DNA of 64,000 nt from CAIUKX01 sp964580965. GTDB taxonomy: Bacteria > Bacteroidota > Bacteroidia > Flavobacteriales_D > Crocinitomicaceae. Below the pieces are notes generated by a model. The model did no database searches and was not told where the DNA came from. It saw only the letters and a list, made by a program, of their open reading frames with translations. A program made the position numbers and the translations under genes. Shown piece by piece: positions 24,088 to 32,382 of the stretch; position 1 is the first letter of the stretch; every line of letters starts with the position of its first letter. The stretch is taken from assembly GCA_964580965.1 (NCBI GenBank), contig CAZOLZ010000003.1, positions 1-64,000 of the forward strand, given 5' to 3'.

Positions 24088-24441
24088 TCACGCAGAAAAT
24101 GCGTCTTCAATGTGTTTAATTTCTGTCCGAAATGAATTGTGAACAATTGAAATAATATCGAATTGGGTATCCATTGTAATTCCTTTTTCTTTGATATAAA
24201 AATCTGCTACTTGAATGATCGCCTTTTGTTTTGCTCGCGTTACAGCACGCCACGGTTCACCTATTTCAGATGTTTGACGAGTTTTCACCTCTATAACAAC
24301 TAATTTATTTTGAAAGGATGTTACAATGTCAATTTCATTCTTCCTGAATTTATAATTTCGATGTAAAATGGAATAACCTTTACTAATCAAATGCGCAACC
24401 GCATAATTTTCGCCTAAAATTCCTAATTCTTGTCGAGTCAT
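24088..24441 (-). CDS. YraN family (UPF0102) endonuclease-like protein
   Basis: 117 residues of restriction-endonuclease-like fold. LGENYAVAHL (about residues 9-18) leads to the predicted metal site with Glu36, Asp38 (NEIDIV) and the EVKTR motif (Glu51, Lys53), as in Holliday-junction-resolvase-like nucleases. The family is nearly universal in bacteria, but its biological role is not settled. It lies 219 bases from recO, a gap in which I see no gene, and 67 bases from the pseudouridine synthase. Confidence 0.9.
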   Translation of the reverse strand: MTRQELGILGENYAVAHLISKGYSILHRNYKFRKNEIDIVTSFQNKLVVIEVKTRQTSEIGEPWRAVTRAKQKAIIQVADFYIKEKGITMDTQFDIISIVHNSFRTEIKHIEDAFSA

Positions 24442-24660
24442 ATTTAAGTGGTTTTGATTGAAGATAAGAAATAAAATTGATTTTTTTGATGTTTTAAACT
24501 CAAGTTAATCACCAATCTTTTTAATCAATTTATAGTTTAAAAGTTATTCCTTTCACTTTACTTAATCCTTTCCATCTGTTAATTAAACATTTATCTTACT
24601 AATCATTTGTCTTAAAATCTTGTCTGTCATCTCATTTTAAGAACGAAGTAATCTAATATT

Positions 24661-25350
24661 TCACTCCAATATTTCTCTTACAATTTCTAATGTTTTCAAA
24701 TCTTTAAACTGAGGTATATGCATTTGATAATATTGCAGCATAACAGACAATAAGTCTTTTCTTAATGCCCCATTTAAATAGCATTCACCGGTTGTTAACT
24801 GTTGATGAATTGCTTCAACAATTGGACCTTGAATTAAAACATCTCCTGTGTTTGAAAGGTTTCCAATCACACCTTCATTCAGGTTAAAATAACGTCCATT
24901 TTCAACTTCAATGTGAGGCTGAATACCTAATTGTTCTGCAAAATCAATTAAAAATTGAACCGGAAAATTTGAGATATTTGTTGCTGATTCTAGCGATAAA
25001 ATGACCTCTTCCAAAAATCGAAAAATAGTTGTCTCCTTCTCTTCAGTGCGCAAACAATTTTGGATGATTTCTGCTAGAAAAAAAACAATGCTTGACTTAA
25101 ATGGATTAGATGTTATACTTTGAAGTGGGAAACTTCCTTCAAAAGCCGTTAATTTACCTAAAGTACTTTCAGGTCTATTGTAATATGTTATTTCTCCAAT
25201 AGCTAATGGGAATAAAACCGCCGCTTTCTTCTTCCCCCCTTGAAATAACATCTTTTGCAAGCCATTATTATAAGTGTAAAGCGTTACGATTAAACTCGAT
25301 TCACTATATGGAATACGATGTAAAAAAATAGCTTTATCGACTTGCTTCAT
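24661..25350 (-). CDS. recO: DNA repair protein RecO
   Basis: 229-residue recombination mediator that helps load RecA on SSB-coated DNA with RecR. The N-terminal OB fold (about 1-80: AIFLHRIPYSESSLIVTLYT and GLQKMLFQGGKKK) is followed by a helical domain. The bacterial zinc-finger cysteines are not evident, as in other Bacteroidetes RecO. It lies 12 bases after the PorZ-like gene on the same strand, an arrangement I recall from other Flavobacteriales. Confidence 0.9.
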   Translation of the reverse strand: MKQVDKAIFLHRIPYSESSLIVTLYTYNNGLQKMLFQGGKKKAAVLFPLAIGEITYYNRPESTLGKLTAFEGSFPLQSITSNPFKSSIVFFLAEIIQNCLRTEEKETTIFRFLEEVILSLESATNISNFPVQFLIDFAEQLGIQPHIEVENGRYFNLNEGVIGNLSNTGDVLIQGPIVEAIHQQLTTGECYLNGALRKDLLSVMLQYYQMHIPQFKDLKTLEIVREILE

Positions 25351-25362
25351 CTTAAGAATCTA

Positions 25363-27684
25363 CTAATTTATCACAACTACTTTTCCTACTTTACGACCTT
25401 TTCCATCATTCGGAGCAGTCCAAATCAGATAAACACCAGTACTTACGCGTTGACCGTCCAATGTTTTTCCATTCCAAGTTGCTGTCCCACCGTTTGATGT
25501 TGTTTTATAGACTAAATTTCCAGCCACGTCAGTAATCTTAACGTCTGAATCGTATTGAATTCCTTGAATTGTAATCAAACCGGCAAAATTTGGTTGAACA
25601 GGGTTTGGAAAGATTTTTACATTAGAATAGTTAGCATAACCCTCTGATGCATCCGAACGATATGAAATTAAGCCTTTATCCGTAATAATAAATAATTCAC
25701 CCGTTTGATGGTTTAACTGTAAGTCAATAATTGTATTTGATAACAAAGGTGAATCTTCAGCAGTAAAACTCTGAATAATTTCAGTTCCATCGGCTGATAA
25801 TAAGAATAATCCTGCATTAGCTGTTCCCAACCATTTACGATTACCTCCATCTACCTCAATATCGGTAATGTTCGTATTACCAAGCAAATATTCAACATTT
25901 CCTTCAAATTCAAGTTTAATTCGTTGCACGTTATATTCACCGGCTTGAGCATTGAAAATATTTGATGCATTATACAAAATTGCAAAACCACTTTCAGTAC
26001 CAATCCATAAATCTCCATCTAAATCGATTACAATAGCATTTACATCATTCGATGGTAGCGCACCCGTATTCGTTCCATTATTTATCACTTTAACCTCATC
26101 ATCCGATGCATCAGTTAATGTTGACTTATCATCATAAACAACAATACCAGCTCCAGAAGCAGACATCCATTTAAAACCATTATTATCGATAATGAAACGA
26201 TTAATAACCTTATCCATAAAACTAGAAGAAACTGCATATTTATACCAGTTGTCATCTGAAGTATAAACTTTTAATGGATAAGAGGAAAAACAATTGGTCA
26301 TCCAAATATTATCATCTTTGTCATATTGAAGGTTTGAAATTAAAGTGGCATTACTTGTAGCATTCACTTCAATTTCTGAATTATCTCCTGAAAATATTTC
26401 AGTTACCTCATTGTCTTTAATCAATGAAAGAGGGACAGGAGAATATGTCCCAACAGCTATTTCTTCTTGATTTCGTGGATTGATCGCAACACTCACATAA
26501 TCCCAAATTTGTTGACCTTCCCATAAATCCATGTTGTATTCATCAATCAATGTCCACGCTTCACTATCAAAAACATATACACCGGAATGACTGTAAGTCA
26601 TAAACTTAGAGTCCAAACCACCACCAACAACAACTATTTTACCATCATTGTATGCCATACGGTAAAACTCATCTTTTGGTGGACCAGCAATTGAAATATT
26701 TGTTTGGCCTCCATTTTTAAAATGAATTAAACCTTTGTAATGATTTCCTGCCCAAACTTCATTTTCATCAATAAAATGTGATTTAACAACACCTGAACCT
26801 GACATGGGATAAAAATTGGTTTGGGAATATAACCCATCAATAATTTTTTGGTAAAGCAATGTTCCCCCATCTATATTGACAACAATTCGATCATTAAAAG
26901 TTGAAATACTGTAAATTTCAAGGTTAAAACTATTTTGTGAGACGTATTCCAACCCTGTTCCTTTGACACAAAATACCGAATCAGAAGCATAAGCAGGGTC
27001 TTGTTGTAAAACATAAAGTTCATCATTCAGAAAGGCAATGTCTTTGTAAATCGATGTACTTGAAAGTGATGGTAAATTTGGTTCTTGACTCCACTGACCA
27101 TAATCTGCTAAAGTTGGATTTGATAATTTTGCTTTTAACAATGTTGTATTAGTCAGTGCATAAATCGAATCATTTGCAAAATCAACATCAATAATTGAGG
27201 TGCTGTTTGAAGTTGGGTAATAAGTATCTGATACTTCAAGCTTTATAGGGTCAATAACCACAATCCCAAATCCAGTAGAACAATATACTTTTTGATCATA
27301 CGCATTGAAATTGTTAACCTTTTTTAATCCGCTTACATTCGATAATACAATCGCTGGAATATTTGTGACTTTATTATTTTTAATGTAATCAATATTACCA
27401 TTTTCATAACCTACAAAAAGACCCTGTGAATAAGTATCGAATAAAACACTTGTAATACCAACATCAGATAATGCATTTACACTTGTCCATGTGCTTTTGT
27501 CGCCCGAAGCGACATCATATTCCAAAATTGCATTTTCAAAAGCATTATAAATCACACCATTTCCGTATGCTAAATCTATCGTTTTATGACTTAAGGGATG
27601 AATGCGCCAATTCCCTGTTGGTATTTGAGAATACAACATATGGTTAAAAAACAATAACCAAAAAATTAAAATTAGTGACTTCAT
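25363..27684 (-). CDS. porZ: PorZ-like beta-propeller protein with C-terminal sorting-type domain
   Basis: 773 residues. A signal peptide (MKSLILIFWLLFFNHMLYSQ) is followed by GNWRIHPLSHKTIDLAYGN, then two beta-propellers of two-component-regulator type (repeats such as NDVNAIVIDLDGDLWIGTE). A C-terminal sandwich with IFPNPVQP and WNGKTLDGQRVSTGVYLI resembles type IX sorting domains. PorZ is a surface part of the type IX attachment complex that presents A-LPS to the sortase PorU. The start is ATG 27684; a longer frame reaches 27765 but lacks a signal. Upstream are a methyltransferase and a GT2 gene, downstream recO. Annotation by architecture and neighbourhood. Confidence 0.72.
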   Translation of the reverse strand: MKSLILIFWLLFFNHMLYSQIPTGNWRIHPLSHKTIDLAYGNGVIYNAFENAILEYDVASGDKSTWTSVNALSDVGITSVLFDTYSQGLFVGYENGNIDYIKNNKVTNIPAIVLSNVSGLKKVNNFNAYDQKVYCSTGFGIVVIDPIKLEVSDTYYPTSNSTSIIDVDFANDSIYALTNTTLLKAKLSNPTLADYGQWSQEPNLPSLSSTSIYKDIAFLNDELYVLQQDPAYASDSVFCVKGTGLEYVSQNSFNLEIYSISTFNDRIVVNIDGGTLLYQKIIDGLYSQTNFYPMSGSGVVKSHFIDENEVWAGNHYKGLIHFKNGGQTNISIAGPPKDEFYRMAYNDGKIVVVGGGLDSKFMTYSHSGVYVFDSEAWTLIDEYNMDLWEGQQIWDYVSVAINPRNQEEIAVGTYSPVPLSLIKDNEVTEIFSGDNSEIEVNATSNATLISNLQYDKDDNIWMTNCFSSYPLKVYTSDDNWYKYAVSSSFMDKVINRFIIDNNGFKWMSASGAGIVVYDDKSTLTDASDDEVKVINNGTNTGALPSNDVNAIVIDLDGDLWIGTESGFAILYNASNIFNAQAGEYNVQRIKLEFEGNVEYLLGNTNITDIEVDGGNRKWLGTANAGLFLLSADGTEIIQSFTAEDSPLLSNTIIDLQLNHQTGELFIITDKGLISYRSDASEGYANYSNVKIFPNPVQPNFAGLITIQGIQYDSDVKITDVAGNLVYKTTSNGGTATWNGKTLDGQRVSTGVYLIWTAPNDGKGRKVGKVVVIN

Positions 27685-27688
27685 AATA

Positions 27689-28390
27689 TTACTCTTTTTC
27701 TCCAACATACCCCCAATCACCTTGTAATGATTTACATTCATATTTAATAAACGGAAAAAGAGCAATTAATTGCTCTTTAAATTGAAAAAAATTAACATGC
27801 TCATCCAATGTATAATAATACGGCCTTTGACATGGGGTAACAACAACTAACTTTTTATTTGTAATTCTAACCAATTCTGATATGCATAAATTTAAATCTA
27901 CTAAATGTTCAACTGTATGACTACAAAGAACTAAATCAAAACTATTATTTTCAAAAGGTAACTTTTCCAGAGTTCCTTCTACAAAATTGTAATTCTCAAT
28001 GGTCTTACTCTTTTTGATATCAAACCCAGTCAATTCAATGTGTGGAAATTTGCTTTGAATTAAATCCAAAATATAACCACTGCCACAGCCAATGTCAATT
28101 ATGTTTTTAAAGCTACCTGCTTCAATTTGTTTTAAAATAAAATCAATGGAAACTTGATTTAAATCTGTTTTTCTGTTTCTAGAAATAGAATTTAAATCAT
28201 TATATAAATTAGCATATTCTTCCGATGTCATTTGATAGACATTCTTTTTAAAGTCCATCATCTTGTTTATGTTTTTTCCTCGATATGCTAACCAAAAAAA
28301 TGGGTACATAAACCATTTAGAATCTCTTATAAATGGAGGAATCATTTCGTCCATTACAAAACGTATTGTATTTGTAATTTTCCTATTCAT
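27689..28390 (-). CDS. Class I SAM-dependent methyltransferase
   Basis: 233 residues. The methyltransferase_11 type core has motif I IIDIGCGSGYILDLI (about residues 95-109), the acidic FDIKKS end of strand 2, and LPFENNSFDLVLCSHTVEHL (about 143-162). Substrate unknown. Its start overlaps the GT2 gene by 8 bases and its stop is 4 bases before the PorZ start, so it belongs to a GT2-methyltransferase-porZ-recO transcript and may modify a glycan or lipid carrier. Confidence 0.85.
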   Translation of the reverse strand: MNRKITNTIRFVMDEMIPPFIRDSKWFMYPFFWLAYRGKNINKMMDFKKNVYQMTSEEYANLYNDLNSISRNRKTDLNQVSIDFILKQIEAGSFKNIIDIGCGSGYILDLIQSKFPHIELTGFDIKKSKTIENYNFVEGTLEKLPFENNSFDLVLCSHTVEHLVDLNLCISELVRITNKKLVVVTPCQRPYYYTLDEHVNFFQFKEQLIALFPFIKYECKSLQGDWGYVGEKE

Positions 28391-29099
28391 AATATCCTTT
28401 TAATTGATTAATTTTTATCTTAAAAATGTCTAAAAACATTCCGATCCCATGTTTAAAAACATTCACAGAACTACCATCTTGACTTCTTAATTTTACGGGT
28501 AACTTTTTAATGTCATAATTTCTTTTCAATGAAATATAAATGAGTTCAACATCAAAAGCAAAACTATTTAATCTTGATTTAGTAAATAAATCAATTGCTA
28601 TTTCTCGCCGAAACCCTTTAAAGCCACATTGGGTATCTGAAAATCCAGTTGTAATAAATCTGCCAACCAAAAAAGTAAAAAAACCGCTCCCTAACCTTCG
28701 TTTATTCGAAATCATTGAAAAATATTCCGATTCTTTTAACCCTCTATCTCCAATGACTAAATCAAATTCTTTTAACGTCAAATAGGAAATTGCTCTTTCT
28801 ATGACATCCGTTTCAAATGGAATATCTGAATCCGTGTAAAAAATTAAATCTCCAGAAGCTTTACTTACACCAAATCTTACAGCTCCTCCTTTTCCTAAAT
28901 TTTGAGGATATGAATAAAAAACTGCCTTATTATCAAGTGCTACTTGTTTACATTTTTCAGAATCTTCAGACCCATCATCAACAACAATAATTTCTATCTC
29001 AAATGGAGATTCATCACAATAATTTTTCAAGTAAGGTAAATTTACTTTTAAAACTTCCGATGAATTAAAGCTTGGTATTATGATGCTTATTTTTTCCAT
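28383..29099 (-). CDS. Family 2 glycosyltransferase, dolichyl-phosphate-glucose-synthase-like
   Basis: 238 residues, GT-A fold. IIIPSFNSSEV at the N-terminus, VVDDGSEDSEK (about 39-49), NLGKGGAVRFGVSKASGD (about 65-82) and the metal motif YTDSDIPFE (about 86-94) are present. CGFKGFRREIA marks the acceptor side. Relatives transfer a sugar from a nucleotide sugar to a polyprenyl phosphate. No C-terminal membrane helices are present. Divergent from the YfhO-like gene. Confidence 0.85.
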   Translation of the reverse strand: MEKISIIIPSFNSSEVLKVNLPYLKNYCDESPFEIEIIVVDDGSEDSEKCKQVALDNKAVFYSYPQNLGKGGAVRFGVSKASGDLIFYTDSDIPFETDVIERAISYLTLKEFDLVIGDRGLKESEYFSMISNKRRLGSGFFTFLVGRFITTGFSDTQCGFKGFRREIAIDLFTKSRLNSFAFDVELIYISLKRNYDIKKLPVKLRSQDGSSVNVFKHGIGMFLDIFKIKINQLKGYYE

Positions 29100-29153
29100 G
29101 AATCTGAAGATTAAAATTATAAATAAAATATCCTTACGTGAACTTTTTAGTTT

Positions 29154-29161
29154 TATTTTTG
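29154..29161 (+). promoter_or_regulatory. Possible -7 box at the YfhO-like gene start
   Basis: TATTTTTG matches TAnnTTTG and touches the ATG at 29162. If used, transcription would begin near ATG 29168. It may be a chance match inside the coding frame if GTG 29138 is the real start. Confidence 0.22.
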
Positions 29162-31243
29162 ATGCGTATGAATAAAATCAATCCATTTTTTACTGTTAGA
29201 AACAAACATTTTTTACTGTTACTCCTTTTGACAGTTGTGTTTTTTTTCCCTTTAAGTTTTCATCTATATCCGATGAAATATGATGCGATTGATTGTTTTT
29301 TTCCATGGAGGTATTTTATAAGTAATGAACTTAACCAAGGGCGTTTTCCTTTTTGGAACCCTTATCAAGATTTAGGTTACCCAATTAGTTCGGACCCATC
29401 AAGTGGTGCTTGGTATCCAATTGTTTGGTTTTTTTGTCTTTTCGGGAAGTACTCTATTTATACCATATCATTGGAATATTTATTACATGTTTTTTTAGCT
29501 GGAATTGGTGGTTACCTTTTATTTCAATATTTCTATAAAAACAATTCCATTAGTTTATTTGGTGCAATTGCCTATATGACAAGTGGTGTTTTTATCGGTA
29601 ATGCACAACATTTACCTTACATTGTTAGTGTCTGTTGGTTACCTTTTGTGATCCTTTTCTTTCTTAAATTAAAAGCAGAAATAAAAATTTCCAGTATTAT
29701 TTTTGGTGGAATAACCCTTTCACTAATGATTACAGGAGGATATCCTGCATTTGTGATTATACTGTTTTACATGTTTACAATTTTCTTTATTGTTTACACT
29801 TATAATTTTATCATAACAAAATCATTTAACGCTTTTTATCAATGGATTTTTAGGGTTGGCCTTTTTACAGTTGTAGCAATTATCTTTTCATCTGGCTTAT
29901 TTTATTCTGTTTACATTGTTCAACCTTACCTCTCCAGGTTAAATGGCTTTACATTAGAAAATGCTCTTTATTCTCCTTTTTCACTTCAAAGTTTTATTTC
30001 ATTTATAGCTCCTTATGCAACAAGCATTAGAAGTGAATATTTTAATTCTGATTTATCCATGCGAAATGGATATTTTGGGTTGATTCCATTTATGTTCTTT
30101 CTTTTGAGTCTATTTTCGAAGATGTCTTCCAATTTAAAAATCTTATTTTGGTTCAGTATCTTTTGTTTAACTGCTTCAGTTGGAGATTTACTACCAGTTC
30201 GATCATTTTTATTTAAATACGTTCCGATGATGAATGTTTTTAGATTTCCGAGTGTTTTTAGAGGTTTCTTTATTTTAATTAGTCTTCTTATAGGATTAAA
30301 TTTTTTAGCAAACTTAGATGAAGTAAAAATTAAACGTCTAAAGTATCTGACGTTAAGTTTAATTGGATTGTTTGTCATTTTTATTCTCATTTCGAGAATG
30401 AATGGTTATTTAAATTTTGGTCATTTTATTAAAAATGACATTCATACGGATAGTGATACAATTTCAATAAGACAACATTTAGTTTTATCTAGTTTAATAA
30501 GTATTTTATTACTTTCTGTTTACTTTTTTATCATCTACAAAAAGAAAAAGATTTTAAAATGGAGTACTATTCTCCTTGTTTTAAATTGCTTTATTACTAT
30601 TCAATTGGTTGGACCATTTACAGTTTACAGCCCTGAATTTAACCTTAAAGAAATCACCGAAAACTTTAATCAAAAGGTACCTTTACAAATTGATTACAAT
30701 ACCATTTCTATCAAAGAAGTTGATCATCTACAGGGTATTGGCAAACCATTTTGGAAAAATGAAGGAATGCTTCAGGAAATTCTTACATCGAAAGGGTTTA
30801 ATTCTTTCTCCTTTACAGAATATGAAAATTTAGAAAACCTTTTTCCTAACTATTTTAAAAAGTTAACTGAAAATAAAATCTATTTATTATCGGATAAAAT
30901 GTTCCTTGATAATTTAATGTCAAAATTTGAAGCCGATTCTACTAAATTGAATCCAAATGTTTTATTCTATAACAAGAATGATTTCGATTTCTTATCTAAA
31001 CAAAAATTAAAAACAAATGTTAGTAAAGATAAAGTTGAAGTGATTCAAATATCTCCACAAAGTATGGTTTTCAATACTCAAACCGAAAATCAACAATTAT
31101 TTACATTGTTTCAAAAGAATTTCAAAGGTTGGAAAGCTTTTATTAAAGGTAAACGAGTAAAGATTTATACCTCATCCAAAAACTTCATGACGATTGTTTT
31201 ACCAAAAGGTAAGAATAAAGTGGTTTTTGAATATCACCTCTAA
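29162..31243 (+). CDS. YfhO-like multispanning membrane protein
   Basis: About 693 residues with roughly twelve membrane helices in the first 460 residues and a soluble C-terminal domain. The loop PMKYDAIDCFFPWRYF with NQGRFPFWNPYQDLGYP (about residues 38-80) is the conserved lumenal-type loop of YfhO proteins and GT-C relatives, which are linked to glycosylation of surface polymers in Firmicutes. The start is uncertain: GTG 29138, ATG 29162 and ATG 29168 are all in frame. A -7 box look-alike ends at 29161. Divergent from the GT2 gene. Confidence 0.75.
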   Translation: MRMNKINPFFTVRNKHFLLLLLLTVVFFFPLSFHLYPMKYDAIDCFFPWRYFISNELNQGRFPFWNPYQDLGYPISSDPSSGAWYPIVWFFCLFGKYSIYTISLEYLLHVFLAGIGGYLLFQYFYKNNSISLFGAIAYMTSGVFIGNAQHLPYIVSVCWLPFVILFFLKLKAEIKISSIIFGGITLSLMITGGYPAFVIILFYMFTIFFIVYTYNFIITKSFNAFYQWIFRVGLFTVVAIIFSSGLFYSVYIVQPYLSRLNGFTLENALYSPFSLQSFISFIAPYATSIRSEYFNSDLSMRNGYFGLIPFMFFLLSLFSKMSSNLKILFWFSIFCLTASVGDLLPVRSFLFKYVPMMNVFRFPSVFRGFFILISLLIGLNFLANLDEVKIKRLKYLTLSLIGLFVIFILISRMNGYLNFGHFIKNDIHTDSDTISIRQHLVLSSLISILLLSVYFFIIYKKKKILKWSTILLVLNCFITIQLVGPFTVYSPEFNLKEITENFNQKVPLQIDYNTISIKEVDHLQGIGKPFWKNEGMLQEILTSKGFNSFSFTEYENLENLFPNYFKKLTENKIYLLSDKMFLDNLMSKFEADSTKLNPNVLFYNKNDFDFLSKQKLKTNVSKDKVEVIQISPQSMVFNTQTENQQLFTLFQKNFKGWKAFIKGKRVKIYTSSKNFMTIVLPKGKNKVVFEYHL

Positions 31244-31259
31244 AAAAATATGAATTCTA

Positions 31260-31290
31260 TTGTCCTTTTCATAAATACCTCTTACATTTG
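31260..31290 (+). promoter_or_regulatory. Promoter of the tRNA-Arg gene
   Basis: A TTG at 31260-31262, 20 bases, then TACATTTG at 31283-31290. This fits the Bacteroidetes pattern TTG-N(17-23)-TAnnTTTG. The mature tRNA begins 15 bases after the -7 box. Confidence 0.6.
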
Positions 31291-31304
31291 AATCCACAAA
31301 TTAT

Positions 31305-31378
31305 AGCTCCGTAGCTCAACTGTATAGAGCACTGGATTTCGGCTCCAGCGGTTGGGGGTTAGAATCCCTTCGGGGCTA
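31305..31378 (+). tRNA. tRNA-Arg (anticodon TCG) with U19 and A56
   Basis: A full cloverleaf. The acceptor stem AGCTCCG (31305-31311) pairs with CGGGGCT (31371-31377) with one G-T, and the discriminator is A (31378). The D stem is GCTC/GAGC. The anticodon stem CTGGA/TCCAG closes the loop TTTCGGC, with anticodon TCG at 31339-31341, which reads CGA. The variable loop has 5 bases. The T stem GGGGG/CCCTT has two G-T pairs. The arginine identity base A20 (31324) and C35 are present. CCA is not encoded. Position 19 is T (31323) where G is nearly universal, and position 56 is A (31361) where C is nearly universal. Confidence 0.92.
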
Positions 31379-31383
31379 CTTAA

Positions 31384-31417
31384 AAAAAGGGTGTCAATAA
31401 ATAATGATACCCTTTTT
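31384..31417. terminator. Terminator after tRNA-Arg, facing the GT2-like gene
   Basis: A 13-bp stem, AAAAAGGGTGTCA (31384-31396) with TGATACCCTTTTT (31405-31417), one G-T pair and an 8-base loop. The stem ends in A-runs and T-runs on both sides, so it can serve the tRNA and the convergent minus-strand gene. Confidence 0.8.
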
Positions 31418-31427
31418 CTTTTTTCAT

Positions 31428-32297
31428 TTACAATTCTACAAAGTTTTTATAGCGAATATCTACTCCTAAGTATTTTCGCAAAAAATATTTGACCTTGTCT
31501 TTTGGTTTAATGCGATTGAAAGAAATATCGTACTCAAACTTCCAGTTTTTTGTTGCTATACGATCTTGCATAACATTGGGGTGACTTTCTTCAAAACGGG
31601 CTAAAGCATCAATATTTTCAGTATAGTCAAATTCTTTAACTGTTTTTACATTTTCTTGCATCCATGCATCATCGTGCCACATCTTATGGAAAGACTCCTG
31701 TTTCAACTGCATTTTTTCAGGTGGTTTTACCCATCCATAATGATACATCCAAGCAGGTATTCTTTTCACACTTAACTTTTCATCATCGCCTTTTCGAAAA
31801 CCTTGTGCATCACGGTAAGAGTATATATCTTTTCGCTTTCGAACAATGCGAATTTCATCTGGATACCAACTGATAGAAGTTCCTATGTAATCATATGACC
31901 CATAAAAATGTTTGTAGTTAAAGAGTAAACCATCAACTTTTTGATCATCTTTATAAGCCAACATCGCCTCTTTAATAACTGGTAAATATCGCTCATGTAA
32001 AACTTCATCTCCTTGAATGTAAAAAGCCCAATCCGAATCTTCAGAAATAGCAGCATAAGCCTTATCAGTTTCAAGCGCTAATGTTCTTCCTCCCTCTCTC
32101 AAATTATCATCCCAAATGGTTTCAATTACTCTAATTTTAGGATCAATGTTTTGAATCAATGCAAGCGTTTCATCTTCTGAGTTACCAACAGCAAACACAA
32201 ACTCATCACCCAGAGGCAAAATTGCTGGAATCGCTGCTACTATGGGATAATCGTATTTAATTGCATGACGAATAAAGGTAAACCCGCTAACTTTCAT
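31428..32297 (-). CDS. Glycosyltransferase family 2-like protein
   Basis: 289 residues. VSGFTFIRHAIKYDYPIVAAI at the start, then VFAVGNSEDETLALI (about 34-48) and AFYIQGDEVLHERY (about 90-103). The QGDEV segment takes the place of the DxD metal motif of GT-A enzymes. Such proteins are common in Bacteroidetes glycan loci; donor and acceptor are unknown. It ends a run of minus-strand surface-polymer genes starting at 37983, although a terminator at 32331-32362 separates it from the gene before. Confidence 0.75.
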   Translation of the reverse strand: MKVSGFTFIRHAIKYDYPIVAAIPAILPLGDEFVFAVGNSEDETLALIQNIDPKIRVIETIWDDNLREGGRTLALETDKAYAAISEDSDWAFYIQGDEVLHERYLPVIKEAMLAYKDDQKVDGLLFNYKHFYGSYDYIGTSISWYPDEIRIVRKRKDIYSYRDAQGFRKGDDEKLSVKRIPAWMYHYGWVKPPEKMQLKQESFHKMWHDDAWMQENVKTVKEFDYTENIDALARFEESHPNVMQDRIATKNWKFEYDISFNRIKPKDKVKYFLRKYLGVDIRYKNFVEL

Positions 32298-32330
32298 GAA
32301 ATTACTTTTAAATGTTAGCTAAAATTAATA

Positions 32331-32362
32331 AAAAAACGAGAAGTGTTTGCTTCTCGTTTTTT
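32331..32362 (-). terminator. Terminator after the repeat protein gene at 32383-33588
   Basis: Perfect 13-bp stem, AAAAAACGAGAAG (32331-32343) with CTTCTCGTTTTTT (32350-32362) and a 6-base loop. On the minus strand it follows the stop of the upstream gene by about 20 bases. Confidence 0.85.
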
Positions 32363-32382
32363 CATTTGTGGTAGGTTGAATT

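Noticed and set aside
24442..24660. A small gene in the gap between recO and yraN
   Set aside because: Both strands are AT-rich with only very short frames and no motif or hairpin.
31305..31378. The tRNA as a decayed pseudogene because G19 and C56 are missing
   Set aside because: Both bases changed together to a U-A pair, all stems pair, and promoter and terminator are present.
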